A stretch of 64,000 nt of DNA from positions 1,732,655-1,796,654 of the forward strand of contig NZ_KB889967.1 in assembly GCF_000372885.1 (NCBI RefSeq), in the 5' to 3' direction. The position numbers and the translations under genes are program-made. The stretch comes from Methyloversatilis thermotolerans. Lineage in GTDB: Bacteria; Pseudomonadota; Gammaproteobacteria; Burkholderiales; Rhodocyclaceae. Below, piece by piece: positions 1 to 8,899 of this stretch; position 1 is the stretch's first letter; each line of letters opens with the position of its first letter. The notes under the pieces were generated by a model. It was given only the letters and a program-made list of their open reading frames with translations. It was not told the DNA's origin and searched no databases.

Positions 1-557
1 AACGGTTGCGAAAACCCGTTCAGATCACTGCCGATCTGCAAGGTGATGAGATAGGCCGACGCAAGCGCGCGATCAGCACCCAGCAGGTCGAAATCCAGAT
101 GCTCGTGGATTTCGCCTGCACCATTCACCTGCCCGATGATGCCTTGCGGCGAGCTTATGCCGCTGCCGCTGAACACGGTGAGTTCCCCCAATGCATCCTC
201 GATGCTGAGCGATACAGCGGCGGTTGAAACGACCCAGTTCGCGCCGCTCCACGTCATGAGCGAACCGATGCCCCGGAAGTAGATGATGTCACTCGGCGTC
301 AGCGCGCCCTCTTCCGAAATGAAGCCCGGATCGTCCGTGCCGAACACACCTCCGGAAAGATCGCGGAAATCGCCTTCGAACAGCGCATAGCCATTGGACG
401 CGTGCTGTGCCAGAGCTTCCGGATCAACCACGATGACCCCGGACGCGCTTCCGATCTCGACATCGCCTGCGTGCAGATGCTGGGCATGAGCCGCGGTCGA
501 GGACAACAGCGCCACAAAGAGCGCGGCGCCGAACTGGCGCAATGCAGAAAACTTCAT
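1..557 (-). CDS. Secreted protein, paralogue of the PEP-CTERM protein at 2894-3766 (3' end outside window)
   Basis: Reading from an ATG at 557 on the minus strand, the frame stays open for 185 codons to the window edge. The N-terminus has a basic start, a hydrophobic stretch and an AHA-Q cleavage site, so it is exported. The mature part resembles the protein encoded at 2894-3766: both have a GDF/GNF segment, then TDDPGF, an F-R-x-(I/V)-G-x-L-x-x-W motif, and a His-containing patch (GAGEIHEHLDFDL here, GAFHAHLDWFI there) before a YLITLQI/YMVTLQL strand. A PEP-CTERM tail is therefore expected beyond the edge but is not visible. The gene diverges from the TonB receptor and shares its promoter region with the palindrome at 616-635. 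Its role is unknown; histidines and context suggest a link to zinc limitation. Confidence 0.75.
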   Translation of the reverse strand, partial: MKFSALRQFGAALFVALLSSTAAHAQHLHAGDVEIGSASGVIVVDPEALAQHASNGYALFEGDFRDLSGGVFGTDDPGFISEEGALTPSDIIYFRGIGSLMTWSGANWVVSTAAVSLSIEDALGELTVFSGSGISSPQGIIGQVNGAGEIHEHLDFDLLGADRALASAYLITLQIGSDLNGFSQP

Positions 558-615
558 TGATATCTCCTGGACGGTGAAGAGGGTGTCCGGATACGGGTTC
601 GCTCCGGTCAATATC

Positions 616-635
616 GATAATACGTTACTATTATC
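616..635. promoter_or_regulatory. 20-bp palindrome, candidate Zur operator
   Basis: GATAATA-CGTTAC-TATTATC is an inverted repeat with perfect 7-bp arms, in an AT-rich spot between the divergent secreted-protein gene (start 557) and TonB receptor gene (start 673). A related GATAAT/ATTATC palindrome lies in the other divergent promoter region at 3893-3906. The genes around both sites are of types commonly repressed by Zur, so a Zur-family operator is the best inference. The regulator itself is not in the window. Confidence 0.5.
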
Positions 636-672
636 ACAATTTGCACCTCTTCCTCTTCGTACCGCCTCCTCC

Positions 673-2790
673 ATGTGTGCCCGCGCAGTCCTGCCTCGCT
701 TGCCAATATGGTGGGCACTTGCCGCCTTCCCTTCACTCCTTTCGGCCCAGGGCACGTCGACCGCCAGCGACGATGCGCTCACGTTGCCCGATGTCGAAGT
801 TGAAGCGGTCCGCCTTCCCGAGGCTTCTCCCTCGCCAGGATTGCAACAGAACGAGTTGCGGGGCAACGCGCTGCGTGATCGCCGGGGATCGACCGTGGGT
901 GAAACGGTCGGAGACGAAGCCGGTGTCCATAACACCACCTTCGGCGCGGGAGTCGGCCTGCCGGTGATCCGGGGTCTGAGCGGTACCCGGGTGAAAGTGC
1001 TGAGCAATGGCGGAGCGACTCATGACGCCAGCACGTTCAGCCCGGATCATGCATCGACGGCCGACGCGACGCTGGCGGAATCGATACGCGTACTCCGCGG
1101 CCCGGCCATATTGCGCTACGGAGGCGGAGCTCTCGGCGGAGCGATCGATGTCGACGACGGGCGCATTCCGTTGCGGCCCCCGTCCCGCCCCGTATCGGGA
1201 ACAGCCTCCTCGAGCTATGGCAGCAACGGCCGCGAACGGGTGAATGCCCTGAAACTTGATACCGGCGGCGGACCGGTCGCACTTCGCGCGAGCGGCTTTG
1301 CGCGCGACCGCAGCGACAGCCACATTGCAGGCTGTGCAGTGGACGACGCTGCGGTTTTCCAGCAGTTCGGTCAGATCAATACCCGCAACAGCTGTGGCCG
1401 TCTCTACAACAGCGATGCACGCTCGGCCGGCGGCACGCTCGGGGGCACGGTGTTCATCGGCGACGCGCTGTTCGGCGCCGCGGTCAACAACAGCTCCAAC
1501 AACTACGGCATTCCGCCTGCACCGGGTCACAGTCACGGTGGCGACGACCGTACTCGCATAGACATGGATAACCGCCGTGTCGATACCCGCGCGGAGTGGC
1601 TGGGCGAAGGATGGTTGCAGACGCTGCGCTATACCGGCGCGCACATCGAGTACCGTCACGACGAAATCGACGACGGAACGATTGCCACCACCTTTCGCAA
1701 CAAGGCCATCGAACAGCGCCTGGAGGCGGAGCACGCGCTGGGCGAAAACTTCGCGGGCACCGTGGGTGTCCATCATGTACAGCGGCGATTCTCGGCCGTC
1801 GGGCTGGAATCCTTCATTCCGCGGACCGAACTGCGCAGTTCGGCCGTCTATGTCACGCAGCGGATGAACTGGCGAAGCCTTACCCTGGAAGCCGGCGCAC
1901 GCGCCGAACTGACAAGGATGCAGGCGGGCGAGCGCGAACTGGCCACCACAGTGGTCGACCTGCCCGACCGGAAGTTCAACGCGAACAGCCGCACTCTCGC
2001 AGCCTACTGGCGGATGACGCCATCACTGCGCATCGGAACGGTGTTGTCCCATGCGCAGCGTGCGCCGGAAATCCACGAACTCTATTCGCTGGGCCCTCAC
2101 CTGGCCACGCGCACTTACGACGTCGGCAATCTCGACCTGGGAAGCGAAACCCTGCACGGACGCGAATGGCTGATCGAGTACGACGACTCGACCTGGCGCG
2201 CGCGGATCAATCTGTTCGTTAACCGCTTCGACGACTTCATCTATCAGCGCACCGTGCCCAACTTCTTCTATGACACGGATGAGGAACGCATCCGGCCAGC
2301 CTGCGTCCGCCTGGAGGAGTGCCTGCCGGTCACCAACTTCAGTCAGTCCGACGCGAGGCTGCATGGCTTCGAGGCGGAAATCGCCCGCGGTTGGGACAGT
2401 CAGGGCTGGGGACGCGTGGAACTTTCACTGTTCGCGGACGAGGTTAAGGGACGATTGACCCGTCTGCGGGAAGACGTGCCACGCCTGCCGCCGCTGCGTT
2501 TCGGCAGCGAGCTGTCGTTCCGGCATGAAAGCTGGACCGGCCGTCTGCGTCTCACGCGCTATGCCGACCAGGACAGGCCCGGTACCGGCGAAACGACGAC
2601 CGACGGCTACACACGGCTGGATGCCAACCTCAGTCACAGGCGCGCACTTGGCGAACAAAGGATGCTCACGCTGTCGCTGCGCGCCCGCAATCTGCTCGAC
2701 GCAGACGCGCGCAACGCCACCTCTCTGCTGCGTAATTTTTCGCCTGAGCCGGGACGCAGCATCGAAGTGGCCGCCAGCCTGGAGTTCTGA
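673..2790 (+). CDS. TonB-dependent outer-membrane receptor, ZnuD-like
   Basis: A 705-residue outer-membrane receptor. The N-terminal plug domain contains GLPVIRGLSGTRVKVLSNGG, then a FSPDHAS segment and an IRVLRGPAILRYG stretch that matches the ZnuD family of zinc receptors. A loop with GHSHGGDD is His/Asp-rich, as in ZnuD, where such loops bind zinc. The C-terminus ends in a barrel strand with terminal Phe. The start at 673 (MCARAVLPRL, followed by a signal peptide) is preferred. A GTG at 574 would place the palindrome at 616-635 inside the coding region, though no clear ribosome-binding site precedes 673. The neighbours are PEP-CTERM proteins and a ZigA-like GTPase, which supports zinc uptake under starvation. 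Zinc specificity is inferred from family and context. Confidence 0.85.
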   Translation: MCARAVLPRLPIWWALAAFPSLLSAQGTSTASDDALTLPDVEVEAVRLPEASPSPGLQQNELRGNALRDRRGSTVGETVGDEAGVHNTTFGAGVGLPVIRGLSGTRVKVLSNGGATHDASTFSPDHASTADATLAESIRVLRGPAILRYGGGALGGAIDVDDGRIPLRPPSRPVSGTASSSYGSNGRERVNALKLDTGGGPVALRASGFARDRSDSHIAGCAVDDAAVFQQFGQINTRNSCGRLYNSDARSAGGTLGGTVFIGDALFGAAVNNSSNNYGIPPAPGHSHGGDDRTRIDMDNRRVDTRAEWLGEGWLQTLRYTGAHIEYRHDEIDDGTIATTFRNKAIEQRLEAEHALGENFAGTVGVHHVQRRFSAVGLESFIPRTELRSSAVYVTQRMNWRSLTLEAGARAELTRMQAGERELATTVVDLPDRKFNANSRTLAAYWRMTPSLRIGTVLSHAQRAPEIHELYSLGPHLATRTYDVGNLDLGSETLHGREWLIEYDDSTWRARINLFVNRFDDFIYQRTVPNFFYDTDEERIRPACVRLEECLPVTNFSQSDARLHGFEAEIARGWDSQGWGRVELSLFADEVKGRLTRLREDVPRLPPLRFGSELSFRHESWTGRLRLTRYADQDRPGTGETTTDGYTRLDANLSHRRALGEQRMLTLSLRARNLLDADARNATSLLRNFSPEPGRSIEVAASLEF

Positions 2791-2893
2791 GACCCCGGTC
2801 ACGGCGTGCGGCGGCTCGGGCGGACATGCGCCTCTTGCAGAAGGATCCGCTCGCCACCCGGGACAGACAAGAGACCCGTGGCGGCTGGAATGG

Positions 2894-3766
2894 TCAGCCC
2901 GGGCGGCGCCGCGCAGCGATGGACAGTGCGGCAAAGCCGGCCAGCAGGAAGGCCCAGGTCGCGGGCTCCGGAACCGGCGCCGACAGCCTGGACTGGAAGG
3001 CGGCCTGATAACTCGCGGAATCCAGCCCGTAGTTGAACAGCACCTGGAAAGGATCGGAGTCGACGTAGCGCCCTTTGCCACCGATGGTGGTGGAGTCGGT
3101 CAATTGCAGGGTCACCATGTAGGCGCCAACCGGTGCGTTACCCTCGATGAACCAGTCAAGGTGAGCATGGAAGGCACCTGACGAGGAGGCGTCATCAATG
3201 ACCGCCATCGCAGGGCCCGAAATGCCCTCACCGGTAAACAAGGTGCCTGACTCGTAATACTGGTAGTTCGCGACAGCGTTGGGCGGCGCGAGTGACGGAC
3301 TGAGCTGGTAAAGCAGGTAGGCATCGGCGACAGCCGGAGGCACTGCGCCATATAGACGCACGCCCACGCCAGCGTCGGCGTCCGACCACACACCGGACAC
3401 CGGATCCCAGTACTGCAGGATACCGACGGCGCGAAAGCCGATGAGATCCCGCTCGCTGGCGCGCGAGCCGCCCTTCAGCGCACCGGCGAACGCCTGGAAG
3501 CCCGGGTCGTCCGTGGCGCGCGGCCCCCCTTCGAAATCTCCGAAGTTGCCCGGAAAGACAAAGGCACCGGTTTCGTAGTCGGTCGGCAGCGTGGCGAACG
3601 GCAGATCGCCAAAGGCACCGGCAACCAGTTTGCTGCCGACCACGGGTCCCTTGTCCAGACTGATGGTGACATCGAAATGTATGGATTGGCCCAGTGCGAC
3701 GGATGACACCCCGGACAACGCAAGGCCGAGAAACATCCCTCTGAAGCGATGTGACAGCAAGGACAT
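2894..3766 (-). CDS. PEP-CTERM exported protein, paralogue of the gene at 1-557
   Basis: A 290-residue protein with an N-terminal signal peptide (cleavage near ALGQ) and a textbook C-terminal sorting signal: VPEPATWA, a hydrophobic span, then Arg-rich AARRRPG. Such tails are handled by exosortase A-type systems. A His pair sits in GAFHAHLDW. The gene converges with the TonB receptor and diverges from the PEP-CTERM gene at 3956, sharing the promoter region with the palindrome at 3893-3906. It is clearly related to the truncated gene at the left window edge, so two copies flank the receptor. The function is not known. Confidence 0.85.
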   Translation of the reverse strand: MSLLSHRFRGMFLGLALSGVSSVALGQSIHFDVTISLDKGPVVGSKLVAGAFGDLPFATLPTDYETGAFVFPGNFGDFEGGPRATDDPGFQAFAGALKGGSRASERDLIGFRAVGILQYWDPVSGVWSDADAGVGVRLYGAVPPAVADAYLLYQLSPSLAPPNAVANYQYYESGTLFTGEGISGPAMAVIDDASSSGAFHAHLDWFIEGNAPVGAYMVTLQLTDSTTIGGKGRYVDSDPFQVLFNYGLDSASYQAAFQSRLSAPVPEPATWAFLLAGFAALSIAARRRPG

Positions 3767-3892
3767 GGAAATCTCCGTGGCTTGATTTTTGATAACGCAC
3801 TACCATTTGCAAAAATAACAGCATTGGGACAGGACGTACAGCGTCGGCGGACCTTGCCGGCCTTGATCGAAAGAGTTTGTGCGCTCTCTATT

Positions 3893-3906
3893 GATAATTT
3901 ATTATC
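3893..3906. promoter_or_regulatory. GATAAT/ATTATC palindrome, candidate Zur operator
   Basis: GATAATTTATTATC has 6-bp perfect arms around TT and lies about 50 bp before the PEP-CTERM start at 3956 and about 125 bp before the divergent start at 3766. It shares its half-site with the palindrome at 616-635. The downstream protein resembles the Zur-repressed all3515 family, which fits a zinc-responsive operator. The evidence is the repeat of the motif plus context only. Confidence 0.45.
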
Positions 3907-3955
3907 GTTAGTGGCTGGCCAGCCATCTTTCCAATCCCTCATCCAGGAGACACAG

Positions 3956-4810
3956 ATGTTCCGTACACCCCTGCTCGTACTGAGCGCAAGCCTGATGGTC
4001 AGCCTGCCCTCGCACGCGGCCGAACCGCTGCGCGCCGACGAAGGCATCGGTTTCTACATCGGCATCGACAGCCTCGCCACGATCACGAGCGGCACCTTCG
4101 CCGGACAGGCCAACCCTAACTACGGGCGACTCACCTTCCTGTTCGATCACGGCAATCACTTCCACGGCATCGGTGCCTACAGTTACTCCGGTACCGCCGA
4201 TGCGCCGGTCATCAATGGCACGAACGCGAACAACCGGCTGCCCGAACTGTATTCGCGCATCGATCCGCTTCCCGGCACCCTGGCGCTGACCACCGGCAGC
4301 GGCGACTACGCCGGCAAATGGGTCAGCGGCGTGCTCGGAGAGGACGTTGCACACCACGAATACAGCTACCTCGGCATGTCCTCGATACAGTCGCTGTCCG
4401 GCGGTGCGGCCGGGAGCGCCGAAAGCGTGCTGTTCAACAGCAGCAGCGAGCGCTGGAATGCCGCGCTGGACGGCGTGCAGGTGGCGCTCAAGCTCGAGTA
4501 CGCCACACCGGGCCTGAAGGTGGCCGCCAATGGCGACATGGACCTGTTCGACAGCGGCAATCTCTACCTGCTCGGATCGGGCAACAGCTTCGATTTCCTG
4601 CCGACCTTCTGGGTGGATTCGACCGCCGCCGCAGGCACCTACACCGCTCAGTTCTCGCTGGTGAATCTGGGCAGCAACACCGCCGTGCGCGACAGCGGCA
4701 CCTTCTACATCGACTTCGCTGTCCCGGCACCGGTGCCTGAACCGGCGAGCTGGGCCTTGTTCGTGGGCGGCCTGCTCATGCTGAGCCAGGTGGCAAGACG
4801 CCGTCGCTGA
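3956..4810 (+). CDS. PEP-CTERM protein resembling the all3515 (Zur-repressed) family
   Basis: A 284-residue exported protein: signal peptide ending near SHAAE, then a mature domain with FDHGNHFHGIGAYSY, a His-rich segment that could bind metal. The C-terminus is PVPEPASWALFVGG followed by hydrophobic residues and VARRRR, a canonical PEP-CTERM tail. The start at 3956 is preceded by an AGGAGA ribosome-binding site 5-6 bases upstream. The layout matches what I recall of the all3515-type PEP-CTERM proteins, which are described as Zur-repressed. The gene stands upstream of DUF1826 and ZigA-like genes on the same strand, suggesting one zinc-limitation regulon. Biochemical function is unknown. Confidence 0.85.
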   Translation: MFRTPLLVLSASLMVSLPSHAAEPLRADEGIGFYIGIDSLATITSGTFAGQANPNYGRLTFLFDHGNHFHGIGAYSYSGTADAPVINGTNANNRLPELYSRIDPLPGTLALTTGSGDYAGKWVSGVLGEDVAHHEYSYLGMSSIQSLSGGAAGSAESVLFNSSSERWNAALDGVQVALKLEYATPGLKVAANGDMDLFDSGNLYLLGSGNSFDFLPTFWVDSTAAAGTYTAQFSLVNLGSNTAVRDSGTFYIDFAVPAPVPEPASWALFVGGLLMLSQVARRRR

Positions 4811-4880
4811 TCGAAGAACGGGTGGCCGCCTCCATCGCAGACGCGCCGCCCTTTTCGGCAATGCCCCGCGAGCCCTCACC

Positions 4881-5519
4881 ATGAATGACCGCCTTGACTC
4901 CTGTAGTGCGGCGACCCCACACGGCGTCGCCGCCACCGTGAACACGCTGGGTGACGTGTCACGCATCTTCGAACCCGAATGCCATCTGGTGCGACTGCGC
5001 CGGCCGCTGCCGCCCGAGCTGGCGACCTATCTCGACATGACGACGGTTCACGCCGCGCTGCGCGCCCTGCCCCGCGGCGTGTTCATCGCCGGCGAAACGC
5101 TGGATCCGGCAATGCTGCCGGACGGCCCGGGCCGCGACCCGCTGATCGATGATGTGCGCCAGTGCGGCGAGTTGCTGTGCGACCTGACCGGCAGTGCCCG
5201 CTTCGGTGTGCGCATCGAGGTACTGGATCGCGCGATGTGCCCGCGCTGGCATGTCGATCAGGTCAGCCTGCGTTTGCTGGTGACCTGGCGCGGCCCGGCG
5301 ACCGAGTGGCTGGACGACGATTGCGCCGATCGCACCCGCATCGGCACCGATCACATCCTGATCGACGCGCGCGGCATCCATCGTGCCGACGCGGGCGATC
5401 TGCTGCTGCTCAAGGGTCGGAACTGGCCCGGCCAGGCCGGCCGCGGCGTGCTGCATCGCTCCCCCGAAATCGCAGACGACGCGCCGCGCATCGTCGCGGC
5501 CTTCGATGCCATCTGGTAA
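4881..5519 (+). CDS. DUF1826 family protein
   Basis: A 212-residue soluble protein of the DUF1826 type. A core segment reads RAMCPRWHVDQVSLRLLVTW, in which the Cys, His and Asp are candidate metal ligands. A further conserved-looking stretch, LLLLKGRNWPGQ, and a late HRSP follow. There is no signal peptide or membrane span. It ends 6 bases before the ZigA-like GTPase, so the two are almost certainly co-transcribed; DUF1826 genes often sit beside COG0523 GTPases. A role in zinc homeostasis is inferred from this pairing. The exact activity is unknown. Confidence 0.8.
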   Translation: MNDRLDSCSAATPHGVAATVNTLGDVSRIFEPECHLVRLRRPLPPELATYLDMTTVHAALRALPRGVFIAGETLDPAMLPDGPGRDPLIDDVRQCGELLCDLTGSARFGVRIEVLDRAMCPRWHVDQVSLRLLVTWRGPATEWLDDDCADRTRIGTDHILIDARGIHRADAGDLLLLKGRNWPGQAGRGVLHRSPEIADDAPRIVAAFDAIW

Positions 5520-5525
5520 TCCATC

Positions 5526-6743
5526 ATGAATCAGAAACTTCCCGTCACCGTACTGTCCGGCTTTCTCGGCGCCGGCAAGACCACCCTGCTGAACCATGTG
5601 CTGTCCAACACCGAAGGCCGACGCGTCGCGGTCATCGTGAACGACATGTCCGAAGTGAACATCGACGCGCAACTGGTGGCTCAAGGCGCGCAACTGTCGC
5701 GCACCGATGCGCGCATGGTGGAAATGTCGAATGGCTGCATCTGCTGCACGCTGCGCGAGGATCTGCTGATTGAGGTATCGAAGCTTGCGCGCGACGGTCG
5801 CTTCGACTATCTGCTGATCGAGTCGACCGGCATTTCGGAACCGCTGCCCGTGGCGGAAACCTTCACCTTCGAGGACGAGGATGGCGGCAGCCTGTCGTCG
5901 GTGGCGCGGCTGGACACCATGGTGACCGTGGTGGATGCCTGGAATTTCCTGCGTGACTATTCAAGCAACGACATGATCGCGGAGCGCGGCGAATCGCTCG
6001 GCGAGGACGACAATCGCACCGTGGTGGACCTGCTGGTCGACCAGGTCGAATTCGCCGATGTGATCGTGCTGAACAAGTGTGATCTGGTCAGCGACGAGGA
6101 GCGCGAAAGACTGCATGCCATCCTGCGCGCACTGAATCCGCGCGCTGACATCGTCGAATCCACCGAAGGACGCGTGCCGCTGGATCGCATCCTCGACACC
6201 GGGCGCTTCGATTTCGAAGCCGCCGCGGAAGCGCCCGGCTGGCTGCAGGAAATGCGCGGCACCCATGTGCCCGAATCGGACACCTATGGCATACGCAGCT
6301 TTTCATGGACCGCACGCCGCCCCTTCCACCCGCGCCGCTTCTGGAATCTGATTCATGACGAATGGGCCGGCGTCGTGCGCAGCAAGGGCTTCTTCTGGCT
6401 GGCGAGCCGTATGGACTTCGCAGGCGAGTGGGCGCAGGCGGGCGGCATCTGCCGCAACCGCCCGGCAGGCCTGTGGTGGGCAGCCGTCGACCGGGCCGAC
6501 TGGCCGACCGACAGCGACTATCTGGCGCAGATCCGTGCGCGCTGGCAGGAGCCCTTTGGCGACCGCAGGCAGGAACTGGTGTTCATCGGCATGGACATGG
6601 ACGAGGACTGGATACGCCAGCGACTGGCCTCCTGTCTGCTGACCGATGAGGAAATTGCGCTGGGCGAAGCCGCATGGCAGCGCTTTCCCGACCCCTTCGA
6701 CCCCTGGGGTCGGGTGCAGGACGACGACACCCCTGCGCAGTGA
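5526..6743 (+). CDS. zigA: COG0523 GTPase, ZigA-like zinc metallochaperone
   Basis: A 405-residue CobW/COG0523 GTPase. Visible motifs in order are Walker [13 protein letters not shown] near the N-terminus, the metal-binding [11 protein letters not shown] (CxCC signature), ESTGISEP as the switch/Walker B region, and NKCDL for guanine recognition. The C-terminal CobW domain contains RPFHPRRFW. Members of the ZigA branch help cells load or distribute zinc when it is scarce and are usually Zur-controlled. Here the gene follows DUF1826 by 6 bases and lies next to a ZnuD-like receptor, which favours zinc over cobalt or nitrile hydratase roles. Subfamily assignment rests on length and context. Confidence 0.8.
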   Translation: MNQKLPVTVLSGFLGAGKTTLLNHVLSNTEGRRVAVIVNDMSEVNIDAQLVAQGAQLSRTDARMVEMSNGCICCTLREDLLIEVSKLARDGRFDYLLIESTGISEPLPVAETFTFEDEDGGSLSSVARLDTMVTVVDAWNFLRDYSSNDMIAERGESLGEDDNRTVVDLLVDQVEFADVIVLNKCDLVSDEERERLHAILRALNPRADIVESTEGRVPLDRILDTGRFDFEAAAEAPGWLQEMRGTHVPESDTYGIRSFSWTARRPFHPRRFWNLIHDEWAGVVRSKGFFWLASRMDFAGEWAQAGGICRNRPAGLWWAAVDRADWPTDSDYLAQIRARWQEPFGDRRQELVFIGMDMDEDWIRQRLASCLLTDEEIALGEAAWQRFPDPFDPWGRVQDDDTPAQ

Positions 6744-6752
6744 AGGCTATCC

Positions 6753-6785
6753 GGGCGATGGGCGGTGCGCGACCGTCCATCGCCC
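6753..6785. terminator. Stem-loop between convergent zigA and the response regulator
   Basis: GGGCGATGG (6753-6761) pairs perfectly with CCATCGCCC (6777-6785), with three further inner pairs. No T-run follows, so intrinsic termination is uncertain, but the position 10 bases after the zigA stop, between convergent genes, fits a transcription end. Confidence 0.4.
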
Positions 6786-6860
6786 CCTGCGCCATTCGCC
6801 ATTCGCCGCCCCGGGCTTCACGAGTCCGCTGGATGGACCCGGCCCAGGCGCGACGATGTT

Positions 6861-7541
6861 CTAACCGCCCGCTTCCACGCCGATGCGCCGTTCATTGACC
6901 CACGGCACCAGCCCCACTTCAGAAGCGAGCTTTACCAGTTCGATGTCCGAGCTCACGTCAAGCTTGCGGCGTGCGGTGCTCAACTTGTTCGCGACCGTCT
7001 TCGGACTGAGATTCAACTGTTCCGCGATGGCATCGATCGAATGGCCGGATACCAGCAGACGGCACATTTCGAATTCGCGTGGCGTCAGATAGCCGAACAG
7101 CTTGGATTCCGGCAGGTAGTGCGAGAAGGCGACGCTTTCCGCGACCTGTCGGCTGAGCACCCGCTTGCCGCGCGCCACCGACTGCACGCCATCGACCAGC
7201 GCCTCGGGTGCGCTGTCCTTGGTGAGCACGCCCAGCGCGCCAGCGTCCAGCGCCTGCTGCACGACGGTCGGATGCGAACACATCGTGAACATGAGGATCT
7301 TCGCCTGTTCGTCGAAGGCGATGATGCGTCGAGTCGCTTCGATGCCGCTGGAACCCGGCAGCATGATGTCCATCACAACCACGTCGGGTGTGTGCTTGCG
7401 GTAGGCCGCATAGGCCTCGTCGGCCGAGCCGGCCTCGCCGACCACCTGCAGCGTCTCGTTCATTTCCAGCAGGGCCCGGTAACCGGTGCGGACGACTGCG
7501 TGGTCGTCCACCAGAAGGATGCGGGTAGGACGATTGTTCAT
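6861..7541 (-). CDS. NarL/LuxR-type response regulator, MxaX/MxaB-like
   Basis: A 226-residue response regulator. The receiver domain has the acidic pair VDDH, phosphoacceptor Asp in VVVMDIMLPG and Lys in LTKDSAP. The C-terminal LuxR-type helix-turn-helix is LTPREFEMCRLLVSGHSIDA followed by IAEQLNLSPKTVANKLS. Its start overlaps the stop of the histidine kinase at 7538-7541, so the two form one operon. They diverge from mxaF. In Paracoccus a similarly placed pair (MxaY/MxaX) controls methanol dehydrogenase synthesis, and MxaB plays that part in other methylotrophs. Control of the mxa operon is therefore likely here, by position and family. Confidence 0.85.
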   Translation of the reverse strand: MNNRPTRILLVDDHAVVRTGYRALLEMNETLQVVGEAGSADEAYAAYRKHTPDVVVMDIMLPGSSGIEATRRIIAFDEQAKILMFTMCSHPTVVQQALDAGALGVLTKDSAPEALVDGVQSVARGKRVLSRQVAESVAFSHYLPESKLFGYLTPREFEMCRLLVSGHSIDAIAEQLNLSPKTVANKLSTARRKLDVSSDIELVKLASEVGLVPWVNERRIGVEAGG

Positions 7542-8899
7542 GCTGCGATCTCCTGTTCAGTTCGTGCAAAGGGCAGGCGCACCGTCACGCGCCAGCCACC
7601 ACCGGGTGCGGGCCCCGCCGTGCACTGCCCGCCCAGCGCCAGTGCGCGCTCGCGCATGCCCAGCATGCCGAGGCCACTGCCGCCGGTGGGAATCCCGTGG
7701 GCCGTTCCGTCGTCCCAGATGTCCAGCTTGAGCAGACGGCCCTCGCGCCCCTGCTCCACGCTCACGCCGATGAGCAGGCGCGAACAATCCGAATGCTTGA
7801 AGGCATTGGTGACCGCCTCCTGCACGATGCGGTAGGCGCTCGCCTCGACCGCCGGACCCGCATCCACCGATTCGCCTTCGAGGTTGAGCACCAGTTCGAG
7901 CGGACGCGGCGCCTGCGCGCTGCGCTGTTCGACCAGTTGCCGCAGCGCGTTGTACAGGCCCAGCGCATCGATTTCCGCCGGGTGCAGCGACTCGAGCTGA
8001 ACACGCACACGACCGAGCAACTGCGCCAGGTGCTCGCCCAGCGCCCGCGCACTGCCGCGATAGCGCTCGAGCGCGGGTTCGCGCTGGCACGCCGCCGACA
8101 GCACGGCGACATGCGGCTGCATGGCCACCATATAGGTACTCATTTCGTCGTGCAGGTCGCGTGCGATGGCACGGCGCGTCTGCTCCTCCATCACCATGAT
8201 CTTGCGCAGCAAGGAACTGCGCTCGCGGCTCACCTCGGCCAACGAAGTGGCCATGCGGTTGAACGACGCCGAAAGCTCCGCAAGCTCCGGCAACCGGAAG
8301 GCGGGCAGTCGCGCCTCGAGTTGACCGGCTTCGATCTGGCGCAGCGCGGTACGCAAGGCCTGCACCGGCGCCAGTGCGCGGCTGAGCGCCCAATAGAGCA
8401 GCAAGGCCGCGGACACGCTGAAGGCCACGGTGAGATAGCTCAGTCGCTTGAAGCCTTCCCACTTCTCGCGCATTTCGTCGGACGGCATCGGCGACACGCG
8501 ATAGAAACCGGCAATCTCGCCGTTCAGTCGCCACGGCTTCATGCGCACCGTGCCCGAAGCCTGAACTGGCGCTTCGTCGGGCGCGGGCCACGCCGCCTCT
8601 CCGCGATGGTCGGACGATGCGAGTACGCGACCGGCGAGATCAAGCACGTCGATGCGCACATGCCGGATGTCCTTCATGCGCCTCACGCGCTCGAGCAGCG
8701 ACTCCAGCATGACCGAACGGCCGTCGCCTGCGGTGAGCGGCATGTCCTCCGGCAACAGCATGAGCGCCAGCCGGGTACCGGATTCGATCTCCTCGACCGA
8801 GTCACTCTGCCAGGCGCGGTAGTGCAGATAGCCGTGCGTGGCGAGCAATACGCACATGAGCAGCAGCACGAGCAGCAGCAGACGATTCTTGAGCGTCAT
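7538..8899 (-). CDS. NarX-type sensor histidine kinase, MxaY-like
   Basis: A 453-residue membrane sensor kinase. One membrane helix lies at the N-terminus (LLLLVLLLMCVLLA) and a second near residue 170-190, enclosing a periplasmic sensor segment. A HAMP region follows (RALAPVQALR onward). The dimerisation/phosphorylation motif is RAIARDLHDEMSTYM, with His as phosphoacceptor (HisKA_3). The ATP-binding domain has VQEAVTNAFKHS (N box), WDDG and GLGMLGMRERA (G boxes). Start 8899 (MTLKNRLL) gives the correct signal-anchor. The gene overlaps the downstream response regulator by 4 bases and diverges from mxaF, so it probably senses a cue relevant to methanol oxidation; the signal is unknown. Confidence 0.85.
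   Translation of the reverse strand: MTLKNRLLLLVLLLMCVLLATHGYLHYRAWQSDSVEEIESGTRLALMLLPEDMPLTAGDGRSVMLESLLERVRRMKDIRHVRIDVLDLAGRVLASSDHRGEAAWPAPDEAPVQASGTVRMKPWRLNGEIAGFYRVSPMPSDEMREKWEGFKRLSYLTVAFSVSAALLLYWALSRALAPVQALRTALRQIEAGQLEARLPAFRLPELAELSASFNRMATSLAEVSRERSSLLRKIMVMEEQTRRAIARDLHDEMSTYMVAMQPHVAVLSAACQREPALERYRGSARALGEHLAQLLGRVRVQLESLHPAEIDALGLYNALRQLVEQRSAQAPRPLELVLNLEGESVDAGPAVEASAYRIVQEAVTNAFKHSDCSRLLIGVSVEQGREGRLLKLDIWDDGTAHGIPTGGSGLGMLGMRERALALGGQCTAGPAPGGGWRVTVRLPFARTEQEIAA

Noticed and set aside
733-1776. Long minus-strand frame opposite the TonB receptor
   Set aside because: It has no recognisable protein features and mirrors the coding frame of a clear outer-membrane receptor; typical shadow in GC-rich DNA.
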